This document shows positions 22,178 through 29,822 of a stretch of DNA of 33,116 nt, piece after piece; position 1 is the first letter of the stretch, and every line of letters begins with the position of its first letter. The notes beneath the pieces are model-generated. The model did not search any database. It was not told the DNA's origin and worked only from the letters and a program-made list of their open reading frames with translations. A program made the position numbers and the translations under genes. The stretch lies in the NCBI GenBank assembly GCA_044866075.1, contig JBIOTQ010000125.1, positions 1 through 33,116 on the forward strand, written 5' to 3'. Origin of the DNA: JBASRP01 sp044866075. GTDB lineage: Bacteria; Actinomycetota; AC-67.

Positions 22178-22366
22178 ATGTGTCTGTCCTGCGGGTGCGG
22201 TGAAGCCGACGCGAACCACGGCGATCCGCGGAACATCACGACGAAGACTCTGCAAGAGGCCGGCGGGATCGAGAACCTGACGCAGCAGATGCTGCAGGAC
22301 GCCGCCGACTCGGCGGAGATCCCCGTCGAAGAGGTTGTCGAGAACATCAAGGCGACCGCCAAGTGA
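22178..22366 (+). CDS. Small Cys-rich protein, 62 residues
   Basis: ATG 22178 follows GAGGAGG. The product starts MCLSCGCGEADANHGDPRNI and continues as helix. Three Cys (residues 2, 5, 7) plus His form a likely metal-binding cluster. I have seen this CxxCxC-HGDPRNIT opening in small actinobacterial and Chloroflexi proteins with no known function. The G-rich repeat lies 12 bases after its stop and the DUF2231 gene follows. Confidence 0.7.
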   Translation: MCLSCGCGEADANHGDPRNITTKTLQEAGGIENLTQQMLQDAADSAEIPVEEVVENIKATAK

Positions 22367-22378
22367 GATGCAGGTTCC

Positions 22379-22404
22379 CACCGGGTGGGTGGGTGGAATA
22401 GAAG
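22379..22404 (+). repeat. G-rich 26-base repeat, copy 2
   Basis: Matches 8587-8612 with one mismatch (A for C near the end). It sits between the stop at 22366 and ATG 22418, with AGGTTCCCA just before it, so TTCC-ACC can pair with GGTGGAA. Here it ends about two bases before the GGGGAGGAG binding site of the DUF2231 gene. Confidence 0.6.
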
Positions 22405-22417
22405 CGGGGAGGAGAAG

Positions 22418-22948
22418 ATGCCAGGAATACAGCTCCGGGCGCCGGACGGGCGTCGCTGGACGCTCAAGGAGCTCGCGCAGGGGAAGCCTCTGGGCGCTCC
22501 AAGCCACTCGATGGTGATCCACTTCCCGGTGGCGTTCTACGTCGCCGCGCTCGCGTTCGACGTCATGTCCCGCTTCGGAAACTTCGCGGAAGCGGCGCCC
22601 AACGCCGCGACGTGGCTGATCATCGGCGCGTTCGGATTCACGGTGCTCGCCGTCGGGACCGGGTTGATCGACTACTTCAGCATGGTTCCCGGTTCCACGA
22701 AGAGGAGGTGGGCGACGCGCCATCTGCTCTTCCAGCTGACCGCGTTCGGGTTCTTCCTCGTCAACCTCATCGTTCGTTTCCCCGACCGCCACTTCGTCGA
22801 CGCCAAGCTCCTCTGGATCGTGCTCGACGCCGTGGGCGTCGCGTTCATGCTCGTCGGTCAGTGGCTCGGTGGGGTGCTCGTCTACGAGCTTGGGATGCGC
22901 GTCAGCACGGCGGAGCGCGCCGAGGCGCGCATGCAAGGGCAGGCCTAG
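22418..22948 (+). CDS. DUF2231 membrane protein
   Basis: I start at ATG 22418, which has GGAGGAGA just upstream; the frame stays open to 22385 but that part is the repeat. The 176-residue protein has four hydrophobic segments and the family opening HSMVIHFPVAFYVAALAFDV, with a His pair near the first helix, then GTGLIDYFSMV, RHLLFQLTAFGFFLVNLIV and VGVAFMLVGQWLGGVLVYELG. DUF2231 proteins are four-helix membrane proteins whose His residues suggest heme or metal binding; function unresolved. It converges on the WhiB gene with seven bases between stops. Confidence 0.85.
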   Translation: MPGIQLRAPDGRRWTLKELAQGKPLGAPSHSMVIHFPVAFYVAALAFDVMSRFGNFAEAAPNAATWLIIGAFGFTVLAVGTGLIDYFSMVPGSTKRRWATRHLLFQLTAFGFFLVNLIVRFPDRHFVDAKLLWIVLDAVGVAFMLVGQWLGGVLVYELGMRVSTAERAEARMQGQA

Positions 22949-22955
22949 CCGAGGA

Positions 22956-23264
22956 TTACGCCGCGGCGACCTGGCGCAGGATCTGCTCGCGCGCGGCGGG
23001 CGTGAGGCGGGCGCGTTCCTTCTCGGTCAGGCCGCCCCAGACCCCGAAACGCTCGTTGCGCTCGATGGCGAAGCCGAGGCACGCCAGCCGGACCGGGCAC
23101 GTGGCGCAGTAGCTCTTCGCGACCGCGGCCTCCTCCTCGGTGGGGGGGAAGAACAGCTCGGCGTCGGCCCCCCGGCATGCGCCTTGCGCCTGCCAGGAGT
23201 AGTTCTCCGCAAGCGGCCGCTCGAGCGCTCGCTCGTTCTGTTCTTCTGCCTGTTTCCGCGCCAT
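22956..23264 (-). CDS. WhiB-family iron-sulfur transcriptional regulator
   Basis: ATG 23264 follows CAGAGGAGACCG, giving 102 residues, the normal WhiB size. The four cluster Cys are Cys30 (QGACRGADAELFFP), Cys53 and Cys56 (SYCATCPV), and Cys62 (ACLGFAI). The turn ERFGVWGGLTEKER follows, which contacts the sigma factor, and a basic C-terminal helix. WhiB proteins carry a [4Fe-4S] cluster, bind the housekeeping sigma factor and react to redox signals. They are confined almost entirely to Actinomycetota, so this gene fixes the phylum. The exact WhiB class cannot be told from the sequence. Confidence 0.93.
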   Translation of the reverse strand: MARKQAEEQNERALERPLAENYSWQAQGACRGADAELFFPPTEEEAAVAKSYCATCPVRLACLGFAIERNERFGVWGGLTEKERARLTPAAREQILRQVAAA

Positions 23265-23430
23265 CGGTCTCCTCTGAAATGGTTCCCGGGCCGGTCGTCG
23301 GGGAACCGCCCTATCCTTCCCGACGGCGACGACAGAGAACCCCGTCCAAGGCTGAAACGCCCCCCGACCTGCGTTTCTTCCCGTGGGCGTGGTTGGTTTG
23401 CCCGCATTGGACTGCGCTATCGTCCGCCCC

Positions 23431-24291
23431 GTGACGACCATCCCCATCCCGCGCCGCTTCCTGGCCACGCTCGAGCCCATCACGAGCATGATCTTCTTCA
23501 GCTCGGAGGCCTTCGCCAACTACGAGGCGTTGGGTCTGGACGGCTGGTCGGGCTACTTCTGTTCCCGGGCCGCGGCGATGGGCGCCGTGTCGCCCGAGGT
23601 GGTCGTCGCCACTTTCTACAACTTCAGCCCGGACATCGTGCGGCCGAACGTGCGCTGGGATCTCGCCTCGCCGGAGCAGGTCCTGGAGGCGCGTCACGGG
23701 GGCGCCCGCGCGACCCTCGAGCGCGTCTTCGGCGACGCTGAGCGGCCCCCCGGGCTGGACCGGGCCGTGGAGCTGCTCCGCGAGGCCTGCGAGGCCTGCC
23801 CGCCTCAGGGGCGCCCGCTCGCCGCGGCGCACAACCGGTTGCCGTGGCCCGAGCACGAGCTTCTGGCGCTGTGGCACGGCTCGACGGTGCTGCGCGAGTT
23901 CCGCGGCGACGGACACGTCGCGGTGCTCGTCGGTCACGGTGTGGGGCCGGTGGACGCGATCCTCCTCCACACGGCGTACATCGGCGGGAAGCTCGACTTC
24001 CTTCGCGTCACCCGGCAGTGGAGCGACGAGGCCATCGCCGCCGGGCTGGCGCGGCTCGTCGACCGCGGATTCATGACACCGGAAAAGGGGCTGACGGACG
24101 GGGGAGAGAAGTTCCGTCTGATGCTCGAGCACGACACCGACCGGCTGGCGGCGCCGCCCTTCGACGCCCTCGGGGAGGCCAAGTGCGAGGAGCTGCTGGG
24201 ATTGCTGCACCCCGTCGCCGTGCGTCTCCTGGAAACACGGACGGCCCCGAAGGGGCTCGGCCGGATGGATCCGGCGAACAAGCTTGTGTGA
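23431..24291 (+). CDS. SCO6745-family helical protein
   Basis: GTG 23431 opens a 286-residue helical protein, RRFLATLEPITSMIFFSSEA, then FANYEALGLDGWSGYFCSRAAAMG, VVVATFYNFSPDIV, a LLHTAYIGGKLDFLRVTRQW segment and RGFMTPEKGLTDGGEKFRL, a winged-helix-like end. This is the pattern of the Streptomyces SCO6745-type family, widespread in actinobacteria; the C-terminal part resembles MarR-like winged helices. Function unknown. Its stop overlaps the GTG of the GH5 gene, so the two are likely translated as a pair. Confidence 0.82.
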   Translation: MTTIPIPRRFLATLEPITSMIFFSSEAFANYEALGLDGWSGYFCSRAAAMGAVSPEVVVATFYNFSPDIVRPNVRWDLASPEQVLEARHGGARATLERVFGDAERPPGLDRAVELLREACEACPPQGRPLAAAHNRLPWPEHELLALWHGSTVLREFRGDGHVAVLVGHGVGPVDAILLHTAYIGGKLDFLRVTRQWSDEAIAAGLARLVDRGFMTPEKGLTDGGEKFRLMLEHDTDRLAAPPFDALGEAKCEELLGLLHPVAVRLLETRTAPKGLGRMDPANKLV

Positions 24292-25778
24292 GACCTAAAC
24301 CTTTCGCCTCCGTCATCGCCGCTCTCGCGGTCCTGGCTGTGAGCGTCGTCGCGGCGGCCGCGCCCTCCGCGTCGGCGCCGGCGACGTTCCGCGCCGATGC
24401 ACCGTTCATCCGCGACATAGATGGCAGGGTCCGCATCCTCCACGGCGTCAACGCCGTGTGGAAGATCGCCCCGTACTACCCGCCGTCGACCGTCTACCCG
24501 GCTCCGTTCGCGGTGACCGCCGACAAGAGCTACTTCGACGCGCGCGATGCCGACTTCCTCGCCGCGAGCGGGCTCAACCTCGTCCGTCTCGGGGTCCTCT
24601 GGGTCGGCGTCGAACCGAAGAAGGGTGTCTTCGACAACGCCTACCTCGATCGCGTCGAAGAGATCGTCGACATGCTCGGGGCCCGCGGCGTCAACGTGCT
24701 CCTCGATTTCCACCAGGACATGTACAACGAGCGCTTCCAGGGGGAGGGGTTCCCCGACTGGGCGACGATCAACGAGGTCCCCGCGACGAACTGCTGCGGC
24801 TTCCCGGGCAACTACTTCACCCCCGCGGTGATGCGTGCGTTCGACAACCTCTGGACCAACGCCGAGCTACGCGCGCACTACGCCGAGGCGTGGCGCCGGG
24901 TTGCCGCTCGGTTCGCATCCGCGCGTAACGTGATCGGCTACGACCTCATGAACGAACCCTGGGCCGGCACGCAGTGGCCGACGTGCGCGAGTCCGCTCGG
25001 ATGCCCGGTGTTCTCGAATCTGTTCCTGCAACCGTTCTTCGAGCAGAGCGCCGCGGCCGTTCGCGCGGGGGGAGGACCGGGGATCGTGTTCTGGGAGCCC
25101 GATGTCACCAACGACTTCGGCGCGGGAGACCCGGTGGGCCTGGTGCGGCCCTTCGCCGATCCCAACAACGGCATCTCGTTCCATCCCTACTGTCTCGTCG
25201 GCGGGCTCGTGCCGGGCGTGTCGCGCGACGGCGATCCGGCCTGTCCGATCCAGGAAGACCTCACTTACCGGCAACAGGCGACGGCATCGGCGCGGAACGG
25301 GTCCGCGCTTCTCGTGACCGAGTTCGGCGCGTCGGACGAAATCGGCGACATCGCCCGCGTGGCCGCGCTGGCCGACGAGAACATGGTCGGCTGGACGTAC
25401 TGGCACTACGGCTCATGGTCCGATCCGACGGGGAACCCGGCGGCCGAAGGGATGTTCGCGGGCGACCTGCAGCGCCCGGAATCGCTGAAGCAGCCGAAGG
25501 CCGACGTGCTGATCCGCACATACCCGCAAGCGATCGCTGGGACGCCGGTGTCGTTCTCGTTCGATCCCGCGAGCAAGGCGTTCACGCTCGTCTACGACGC
25601 CGACCCCGCGATCGACGCCCCGACCGAGATCTTCATCCCCGTCGCGCGCCACTACGGCGGGCACTACACGGTTTCTGTTGAGGGCCCCGCGTCCGTCACC
25701 TCACTTCCCGACGCGCCGCTCCTGACGCTCGCCGGGACCGGCGCGGGACGCGTCACCGTGCGCGTCGCCCGGGTCTGA
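24288..25778 (+). CDS. Secreted GH5-family glycosidase, endoglycoceramidase-like
   Basis: GTG 24288 overlaps the upstream stop (GTGA). The 496-residue product has a signal peptide (residues about 1-30), then a TIM-barrel: ILHGVNAVWKIAPYYPP, NLVRLGVLWVGVEPKKG, VNVLLDFHQDMYNERFQGEG, GYDLMNEPWAG with acid/base Glu223, and LLVTEFGASD with nucleophile Glu345. A C-terminal beta-sandwich follows (RTYPQAIAGTPVSFSFD). The DFHQDMYNE stretch and the C-terminal domain match endoglycoceramidase-type GH5 enzymes, known from Rhodococcus, which release the sugar from glycosphingolipids. Its substrate could also be another steryl or lipid glycoside. The last 78 bases overlap a minus-strand gene. Confidence 0.85.
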   Translation: MRPKPFASVIAALAVLAVSVVAAAAPSASAPATFRADAPFIRDIDGRVRILHGVNAVWKIAPYYPPSTVYPAPFAVTADKSYFDARDADFLAASGLNLVRLGVLWVGVEPKKGVFDNAYLDRVEEIVDMLGARGVNVLLDFHQDMYNERFQGEGFPDWATINEVPATNCCGFPGNYFTPAVMRAFDNLWTNAELRAHYAEAWRRVAARFASARNVIGYDLMNEPWAGTQWPTCASPLGCPVFSNLFLQPFFEQSAAAVRAGGGPGIVFWEPDVTNDFGAGDPVGLVRPFADPNNGISFHPYCLVGGLVPGVSRDGDPACPIQEDLTYRQQATASARNGSALLVTEFGASDEIGDIARVAALADENMVGWTYWHYGSWSDPTGNPAAEGMFAGDLQRPESLKQPKADVLIRTYPQAIAGTPVSFSFDPASKAFTLVYDADPAIDAPTEIFIPVARHYGGHYTVSVEGPASVTSLPDAPLLTLAGTGAGRVTVRVARV

Positions 25779-25976
25779 CGGCTGCCGCGTGCCGCGGGTT
25801 ACTCCCAGCGATTCGACTTCGGCCGACGGCCGCCGCCTGATCCAGACGAAGGGCAGGAAGAGGAAGGTCCCACCGAAGAACTGCGGCAGCACGAACAGCC
25901 CGACGAGCACCGATACGGCGCTCACGCCGAGCCACAGCAGCGGGTTCCCCCACCACGGGCGTGATCGAACGGTCAT
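25701..25976 (-). CDS. Small membrane protein in the LemA operon
   Basis: ATG 25976 overlaps the LemA stop (ATGA). The 91-residue product has two hydrophobic segments (residues about 12-30 and 33-48) around a Gly pair (QFFGGTFLFLPFVWI) and then a basic RRRPSAEVES tail. The last 78 bases lie antisense to the end of the GH5 gene, and the Gly/Arg-rich tail there may be poorly conserved. The partner role of small membrane proteins next to LemA is not known. Confidence 0.6.
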   Translation of the reverse strand: MTVRSRPWWGNPLLWLGVSAVSVLVGLFVLPQFFGGTFLFLPFVWIRRRPSAEVESLGVTRGTRQPSDPGDAHGDASRAGPGERQERRVGK

Positions 25977-26539
25977 CCGGATGGCGCGACGTCCACGGCC
26001 GGCGCCCGGCGAACGGCCTCCTCGACCTCGAAGAAGCGCTCCTCGTGGAAGCCGAACACGCCCGCGACCAGGTTCGAAGGGACCGACTGCACGCGCCGGT
26101 TGTAGTCCCGCACGTTCGCGTTGTAGAAGCGACGCGCGGCGGCGAGCCGGTCCTCGGTCGTCACCAGCTCCTTCTGCAGCGCGAGGAAGTTCTCGCTCGC
26201 CTTCAGCTGCGGGTAGTTCTCGGCGACGGCCAGCAGCCCGCGCAACGCGCCGACGAGAGGGCGCTCGGCCCGGGCTTGCTCGTCGGCGGGACCGGTCGCC
26301 GCCATCGCGGCCGTGCGCGCGTCGGTGACGCGCTCGAACACGGCGCGCTCGTGAGCCGCGTACCCCTTCACGGTCTCCACGAGGTTCGGGATCAAGTCGT
26401 ACCGGCGCCGCAGCTCGGTGTCGATGTTGGCCCACGAGTCCTTGATCAGGTTCCGCTGCTGCACGAAACGGTTGAACGAGATGGCCAGCAGGAGCAGCAG
26501 GAAGCCGACGCCGCCGAGCGCGGCGTAGAGGGCCGTCAC
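25973..26539 (-). CDS. lemA: LemA-family membrane protein
   Basis: I start at GTG 26539, which overlaps the preceding stop (GTGA); upstream codons are Pro/Arg noise. The 188-residue protein has one N-terminal membrane helix (VGFLLLLLAISFNRFV), then the LemA helical bundle: DSWANIDTELRRRYDLIPNL, VKGYAAHERAVFERVTDAR, AVAENYPQLKASENFLALQKEL, VTTEDRLAAARRFYNANVRD and VAGVFGFHEERFFE. These are the family's best conserved segments. LemA proteins face the cytoplasm or outside of the membrane; in some bacteria they affect membrane stress and histidine kinase signalling, but no single function is established. Confidence 0.92.
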   Translation of the reverse strand: MTALYAALGGVGFLLLLLAISFNRFVQQRNLIKDSWANIDTELRRRYDLIPNLVETVKGYAAHERAVFERVTDARTAAMAATGPADEQARAERPLVGALRGLLAVAENYPQLKASENFLALQKELVTTEDRLAAARRFYNANVRDYNRRVQSVPSNLVAGVFGFHEERFFEVEEAVRRAPAVDVAPSG

Positions 26540-27237
26540 GTCCGCGCCTCGCGGGTGCGCGGGTACAGGCTCGAGACGACCGCCGGCATGTGTGCGCGGA
26601 AGCGCCGAAGGACTTCGAGCAGGTTCTCGTATTCGGCCGGGCCGACGCGGTCGACGTAACACAGGGCGAGCGGTCCGATCACCTCGTAGCGGGCGACGCC
26701 GCCCTCATCCATAAGCCAGGTCATCATCGTGGCGTCGATGAACGCGAAGGCGAACCGGCGATCCTCCGACGCGATCTTGTACGCGCGGTTGAACTCCTCG
26801 GACTCGAACTCGATGTCATTGATGCCGACCCGCGAGGCGAGGCGGGACATGAAGCTCTCGTGATCGATGAGGAGGTGCGGGCACATCGCATCGAGCTCGG
26901 CCAGCGCGCACGAGAACGTGGACGTGCTGGTCGTGTCGGGGCCGTTCGAGTTGTGGTGGTGGACCTGGTACCAGTAGTCGAAGAGGCGCACCTTCATGCC
27001 CTGGACTTCCCCCCACAGCACGTTCTCCGCACCGCGCCGGTCGCCGCGATCGAAGAGCTCGAACGGCAGCGACGGCGTGTCGAACGGATCCTCGGTCGCG
27101 TACTCGAGCCCCAGCCGGACGCTGAGCCGGAAGAACGCTTCGCGCTTCTTCCGCTGCGTGACGAAGTGGACGTAGATGAGGAGGATGAGGAGCCCAACGA
27201 CGCCGGCGACCAGGAGGATCGGAACGACGTTCTCCAC
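26536..27237 (-). CDS. DUF3137-like membrane protein
   Basis: The 233-residue product starts at GTG 27237 with a membrane helix (VVPILLVAGVVGLLILLIYVH) and a basic QRKKRE. The soluble part contains PFELFDRGDRRGAENVLWGE, VRLFDYWYQVHHHN, then SEEFNRAYKIASEDRRFAFA and DATMMTWLMD. The 'FELF.rgd...n.l.G...G..v.lFDY' and 'EFNR.Y.i...D..fA' blocks resemble DUF3137 proteins and their relatives, often next to LemA. Its stop overlaps the LemA start (GTGA), so it leads the operon. Confidence 0.72.
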   Translation of the reverse strand: MENVVPILLVAGVVGLLILLIYVHFVTQRKKREAFFRLSVRLGLEYATEDPFDTPSLPFELFDRGDRRGAENVLWGEVQGMKVRLFDYWYQVHHHNSNGPDTTSTSTFSCALAELDAMCPHLLIDHESFMSRLASRVGINDIEFESEEFNRAYKIASEDRRFAFAFIDATMMTWLMDEGGVARYEVIGPLALCYVDRVGPAEYENLLEVLRRFRAHMPAVVSSLYPRTREART

Positions 27238-27285
27238 GGCAGCAACGCTAGCGCGCGAACGGGACGAGGGCCACGACTTTCTCGG

Positions 27286-27894
27286 CTAGACCGGGCGGCG
27301 ACGGACGGTGATCCGGAGCGCTCCTCCCAGGCAAAGAAGGACGGCCGCCGCCACGGCCAGACCCGGCACGGCGCCCGGCCCCGTCTGCGACAGCGACGGC
27401 GCCTGCGGCGCGCCGAACGTGCGGCGCAGGACCGGCAGGATGTCGGACACGGCGGAGTCGCCGTACGCGGTGTAGGTGCAGATGTTGGTCGTGTACTGCC
27501 CCACATACGGGTCGGAATCCTTGCTGGCGAAGACGATCGCGTCCTGGCCGCCGAAGCGGTCGAGGAATTCTTGGGTCGCCTGGACGGCCGCGCCGGGGCG
27601 GAGGGCGTCGGCCGGCAGATCGCCGTCGGCGTGGTCGGAGACCTCGATCCGCTGCGCGCCGATTCCGCGGAAATAGCCGCGCACCCGCAGGAAATAGGAG
27701 TACTGCGCGTGCGCGTCCTCGGGGACTGCCCTCTCGATCGTGCCCCACGCGATGATGGGCGTCGATCGCATCACGCGCAGGCCGGCGGGCGACGTCGGGT
27801 CCGGCGGGGGCTCGCAGACGGCGGTCACGTCGACGGCGGGCAGGGCGAGGACGAACGAGAGCGTCGCGATCGTGAGGACGATGATCCGGCGCAT
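27286..27894 (-). CDS. Secreted protein with C-terminal sorting-like anchor (LSQTG)
   Basis: ATG 27894 follows GGGGAGGGGC. The 202-residue product has a signal peptide (MRRIIVLTIATLSFVLALPA), Cys near residue 27 (TAVCEPPPDP), strands (YFLRVRGYFRGIGAQRIEVS, AIVFASK) and a second Cys in TNICTYTAYGD. The Cys positions and the 'exported OB-like' strands recall NTR/TIMP-like domains (inference). The end, SLSQTGPG, a hydrophobic stretch and RRR, is laid out like an LPXTG cell-wall sorting signal, but with LSQTG. No sortase gene lies in the window. Confidence 0.6.
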   Translation of the reverse strand: MRRIIVLTIATLSFVLALPAVDVTAVCEPPPDPTSPAGLRVMRSTPIIAWGTIERAVPEDAHAQYSYFLRVRGYFRGIGAQRIEVSDHADGDLPADALRPGAAVQATQEFLDRFGGQDAIVFASKDSDPYVGQYTTNICTYTAYGDSAVSDILPVLRRTFGAPQAPSLSQTGPGAVPGLAVAAAVLLCLGGALRITVRRRPV

Positions 27895-27977
27895 GCCCCT
27901 CCCCGCTGTGCGGCCCGTCGCGACCGCAGGTGCGGGTGTCTACTTCAGCACACGTGTGAGCCGCAGTCCAGGTGAGG

Positions 27978-28784
27978 TTAGTTCTCGAGGCGGCGGCGAA
28001 GAAGGTTCAAGGGGATGGCGAACAGCAGCGCGGTCACGACGAGGATCCACAACGCCGCCGTCGCAGCGGCGGCCGGTTCGCCGTCCACGAGGAGAGCGCG
28101 CATCAGGTCGACCGCGTGCCGCAGGGGCATGAACCACGCGAGACCTCGCAGCCATCCGGGCAGCTGATCCAGCGGGAAGAAGATGCCCGAGAACATGAAC
28201 ATCGGGGTGAGGAACAGCGTCCAGTAGTACGAGAGGTAGTCCACCATGGTGATCGAGTACGTGAAGAGCAACCCCATCACGGCGAACATCAGTCCGACGA
28301 GGGCCATCGCGAAGGGCGTGAGGATGCCCCACCACGAGTGGAACACCGTGAACGGCACCGCGATGACGACGAACGCGCCGCCGTAGATCATGGCGCGCGT
28401 GGTCGCCCACAGGGCTTCGCCCAGCGCGATGTCCTCGAGCCCGACGGGCGTCGAGACCGCTGCGTCGTAGACCTTGCCGCGCTCCATCTTGAAGAAGGCG
28501 TTCCAGGTCGTCTCGAAGGTCGAGCCGTACATGACGGACAACGCGACGAGCCCCGGCGCGATGAAATCGATGTACTTGAGTCCCCGGACCGTTTGGAGAT
28601 AGCGGCCGAGTCCGAACCCCATCGCGAGGAGGTAGATCACCGGCTCGATGAACCACGCGAGCAGGCTGAGCTTGTAGGTGTGCTTGAAGATCGCGGCGTT
28701 GCGCAACCAGTAGCGCCAGGCATGCCCGACCGAAACCCGCGGCGCGCGGAGGACGGTGCGGACGTCGGCGGCGCTGACGGTCAT
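27978..28784 (-). CDS. ABC-2 type transporter permease, NodJ-like
   Basis: The start ATG 28784 overlaps the ATPase stop (ATGA), giving 268 residues. Six hydrophobic segments are visible: LLAWFIEPVIYLLAMGFGLG, IDFIAPGLVALSVMYG, GGAFVVIAVPFTVF, FAMALVGLMFAVMGLLFTYS, LFLTPMFMFSGIFFPLDQLP and ALWILVVTALLFAIPLNLL. The segment before SGIFFPLDQLP is the ABC-2 signature region of NodJ-like permeases. With the NodI-like ATPase it would form an exporter; substrates of such pairs include lipo-oligosaccharides, drugs and lipids. Confidence 0.9.
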   Translation of the reverse strand: MTVSAADVRTVLRAPRVSVGHAWRYWLRNAAIFKHTYKLSLLAWFIEPVIYLLAMGFGLGRYLQTVRGLKYIDFIAPGLVALSVMYGSTFETTWNAFFKMERGKVYDAAVSTPVGLEDIALGEALWATTRAMIYGGAFVVIAVPFTVFHSWWGILTPFAMALVGLMFAVMGLLFTYSITMVDYLSYYWTLFLTPMFMFSGIFFPLDQLPGWLRGLAWFMPLRHAVDLMRALLVDGEPAAAATAALWILVVTALLFAIPLNLLRRRLEN

Positions 28785-29707
28785 TCGACGAGCCTCCGTC
28801 CGGTCAGGTGCAAGAACACGTCCTCGAGCGTCCCGCCGCGCAGCCACACGGACCCCGGATCGATCGCCATCGTCCGGACCTTGCCGAGGGTCTCGTCGCC
28901 GTCGTCGGTGTAGAACAGCCAGCGGTCGGCGAGCCGCTCGACGCTGCGCGCGGGGATCGTGGCGAGCGCGTCGTGGAGCTCCTCGGGTGGCTCGAACACC
29001 TCGACGACCTGACGCGTCGTGTGCGCGGAAACCAGCTCGCGCGGCGAGCCTTCGACGAGGATCTTTCCCTCGTGCATGATCACCAGCCGGTCGCAGAGCT
29101 GCGCGGCCTCCTCCATGTAGTGCGTCGTCAGCACCAACGTCACGCCGCTCCGCTTCAGTTGCCGGAGCTTCTCCCACACCAGGTGGCGCGCCTGCGGGTC
29201 GAGGCCGGTCGTCGGCTCGTCGAGGATCAAGATCTCGGGCTCGTTCATCAGGGCCCGCGCGATCAGAAGACGGCGCTTCATCCCGCCGGACAGGCGCGTG
29301 ATCCTCCAGTCCCGCTTGTCCTCGAGCTGCACGAACGCGAGCTGCTCCTCCGCGCGCGGGGTCGCCTCGTGGCGCTTGATGCCGAAGTAGCGCGCGTAGA
29401 TCAACAGGTTCTCGAGGACCGAGACCTCCTCGTCGAGGTTGTTCTCCTGGGGCACGACGCCCATGCGGCCCTTGATCGCGCGAGCGTTCTCGACGACGGG
29501 CAGGCCGAGCACAGCGAGCGTTCCGGTGGTCGGTGGAGAGACGCACGAGATCATGCGCATCGTGGTCGTCTTCCCGGCGCCGTTCGGACCGAGGAAGCCG
29601 AAGCACGAGCGCTCCTGGGCGACGAAATCGATGCCGCGGACGGCTTCGAATTGTCCGTAGCTCTTGCTCAGCCCGCGAGCAGTGACGGCGGCATTCTCTG
29701 AAGTCAT
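28781..29707 (-). CDS. ABC transporter ATP-binding protein, NodI-like
   Basis: The 308-residue protein has the Walker A GPNGAGKTT (residues 40-48), Q-loop Gln88, signature LSGGMKRRL (140-148), Walker B LILDEP (161-166) and the switch His in LVLTTHYMEEAAQL. The C-terminal domain (HTTRQVVEVFEPP onwards) and closing segment LEDVFLHLTGRRLVE are typical of DrrA/NodI-type multidrug or lipid exporters. ATG 29707 is 115 bases from the divergent Asp-box protein. Overlap with the permease start shows tight coupling. Confidence 0.94.
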   Translation of the reverse strand: MTSENAAVTARGLSKSYGQFEAVRGIDFVAQERSCFGFLGPNGAGKTTTMRMISCVSPPTTGTLAVLGLPVVENARAIKGRMGVVPQENNLDEEVSVLENLLIYARYFGIKRHEATPRAEEQLAFVQLEDKRDWRITRLSGGMKRRLLIARALMNEPEILILDEPTTGLDPQARHLVWEKLRQLKRSGVTLVLTTHYMEEAAQLCDRLVIMHEGKILVEGSPRELVSAHTTRQVVEVFEPPEELHDALATIPARSVERLADRWLFYTDDGDETLGKVRTMAIDPGSVWLRGGTLEDVFLHLTGRRLVE

Positions 29708-29822
29708 GCGCGATCCAGGTCGTCGAGAGGGACCGCGCCATTGTAGCGACGGGCAGGAACGCTGCCGGGCTTACCGAATTCTTCATAGGCCTCAAAAGGG
29801 CTGATAACTCGAGGAGGGCTCC

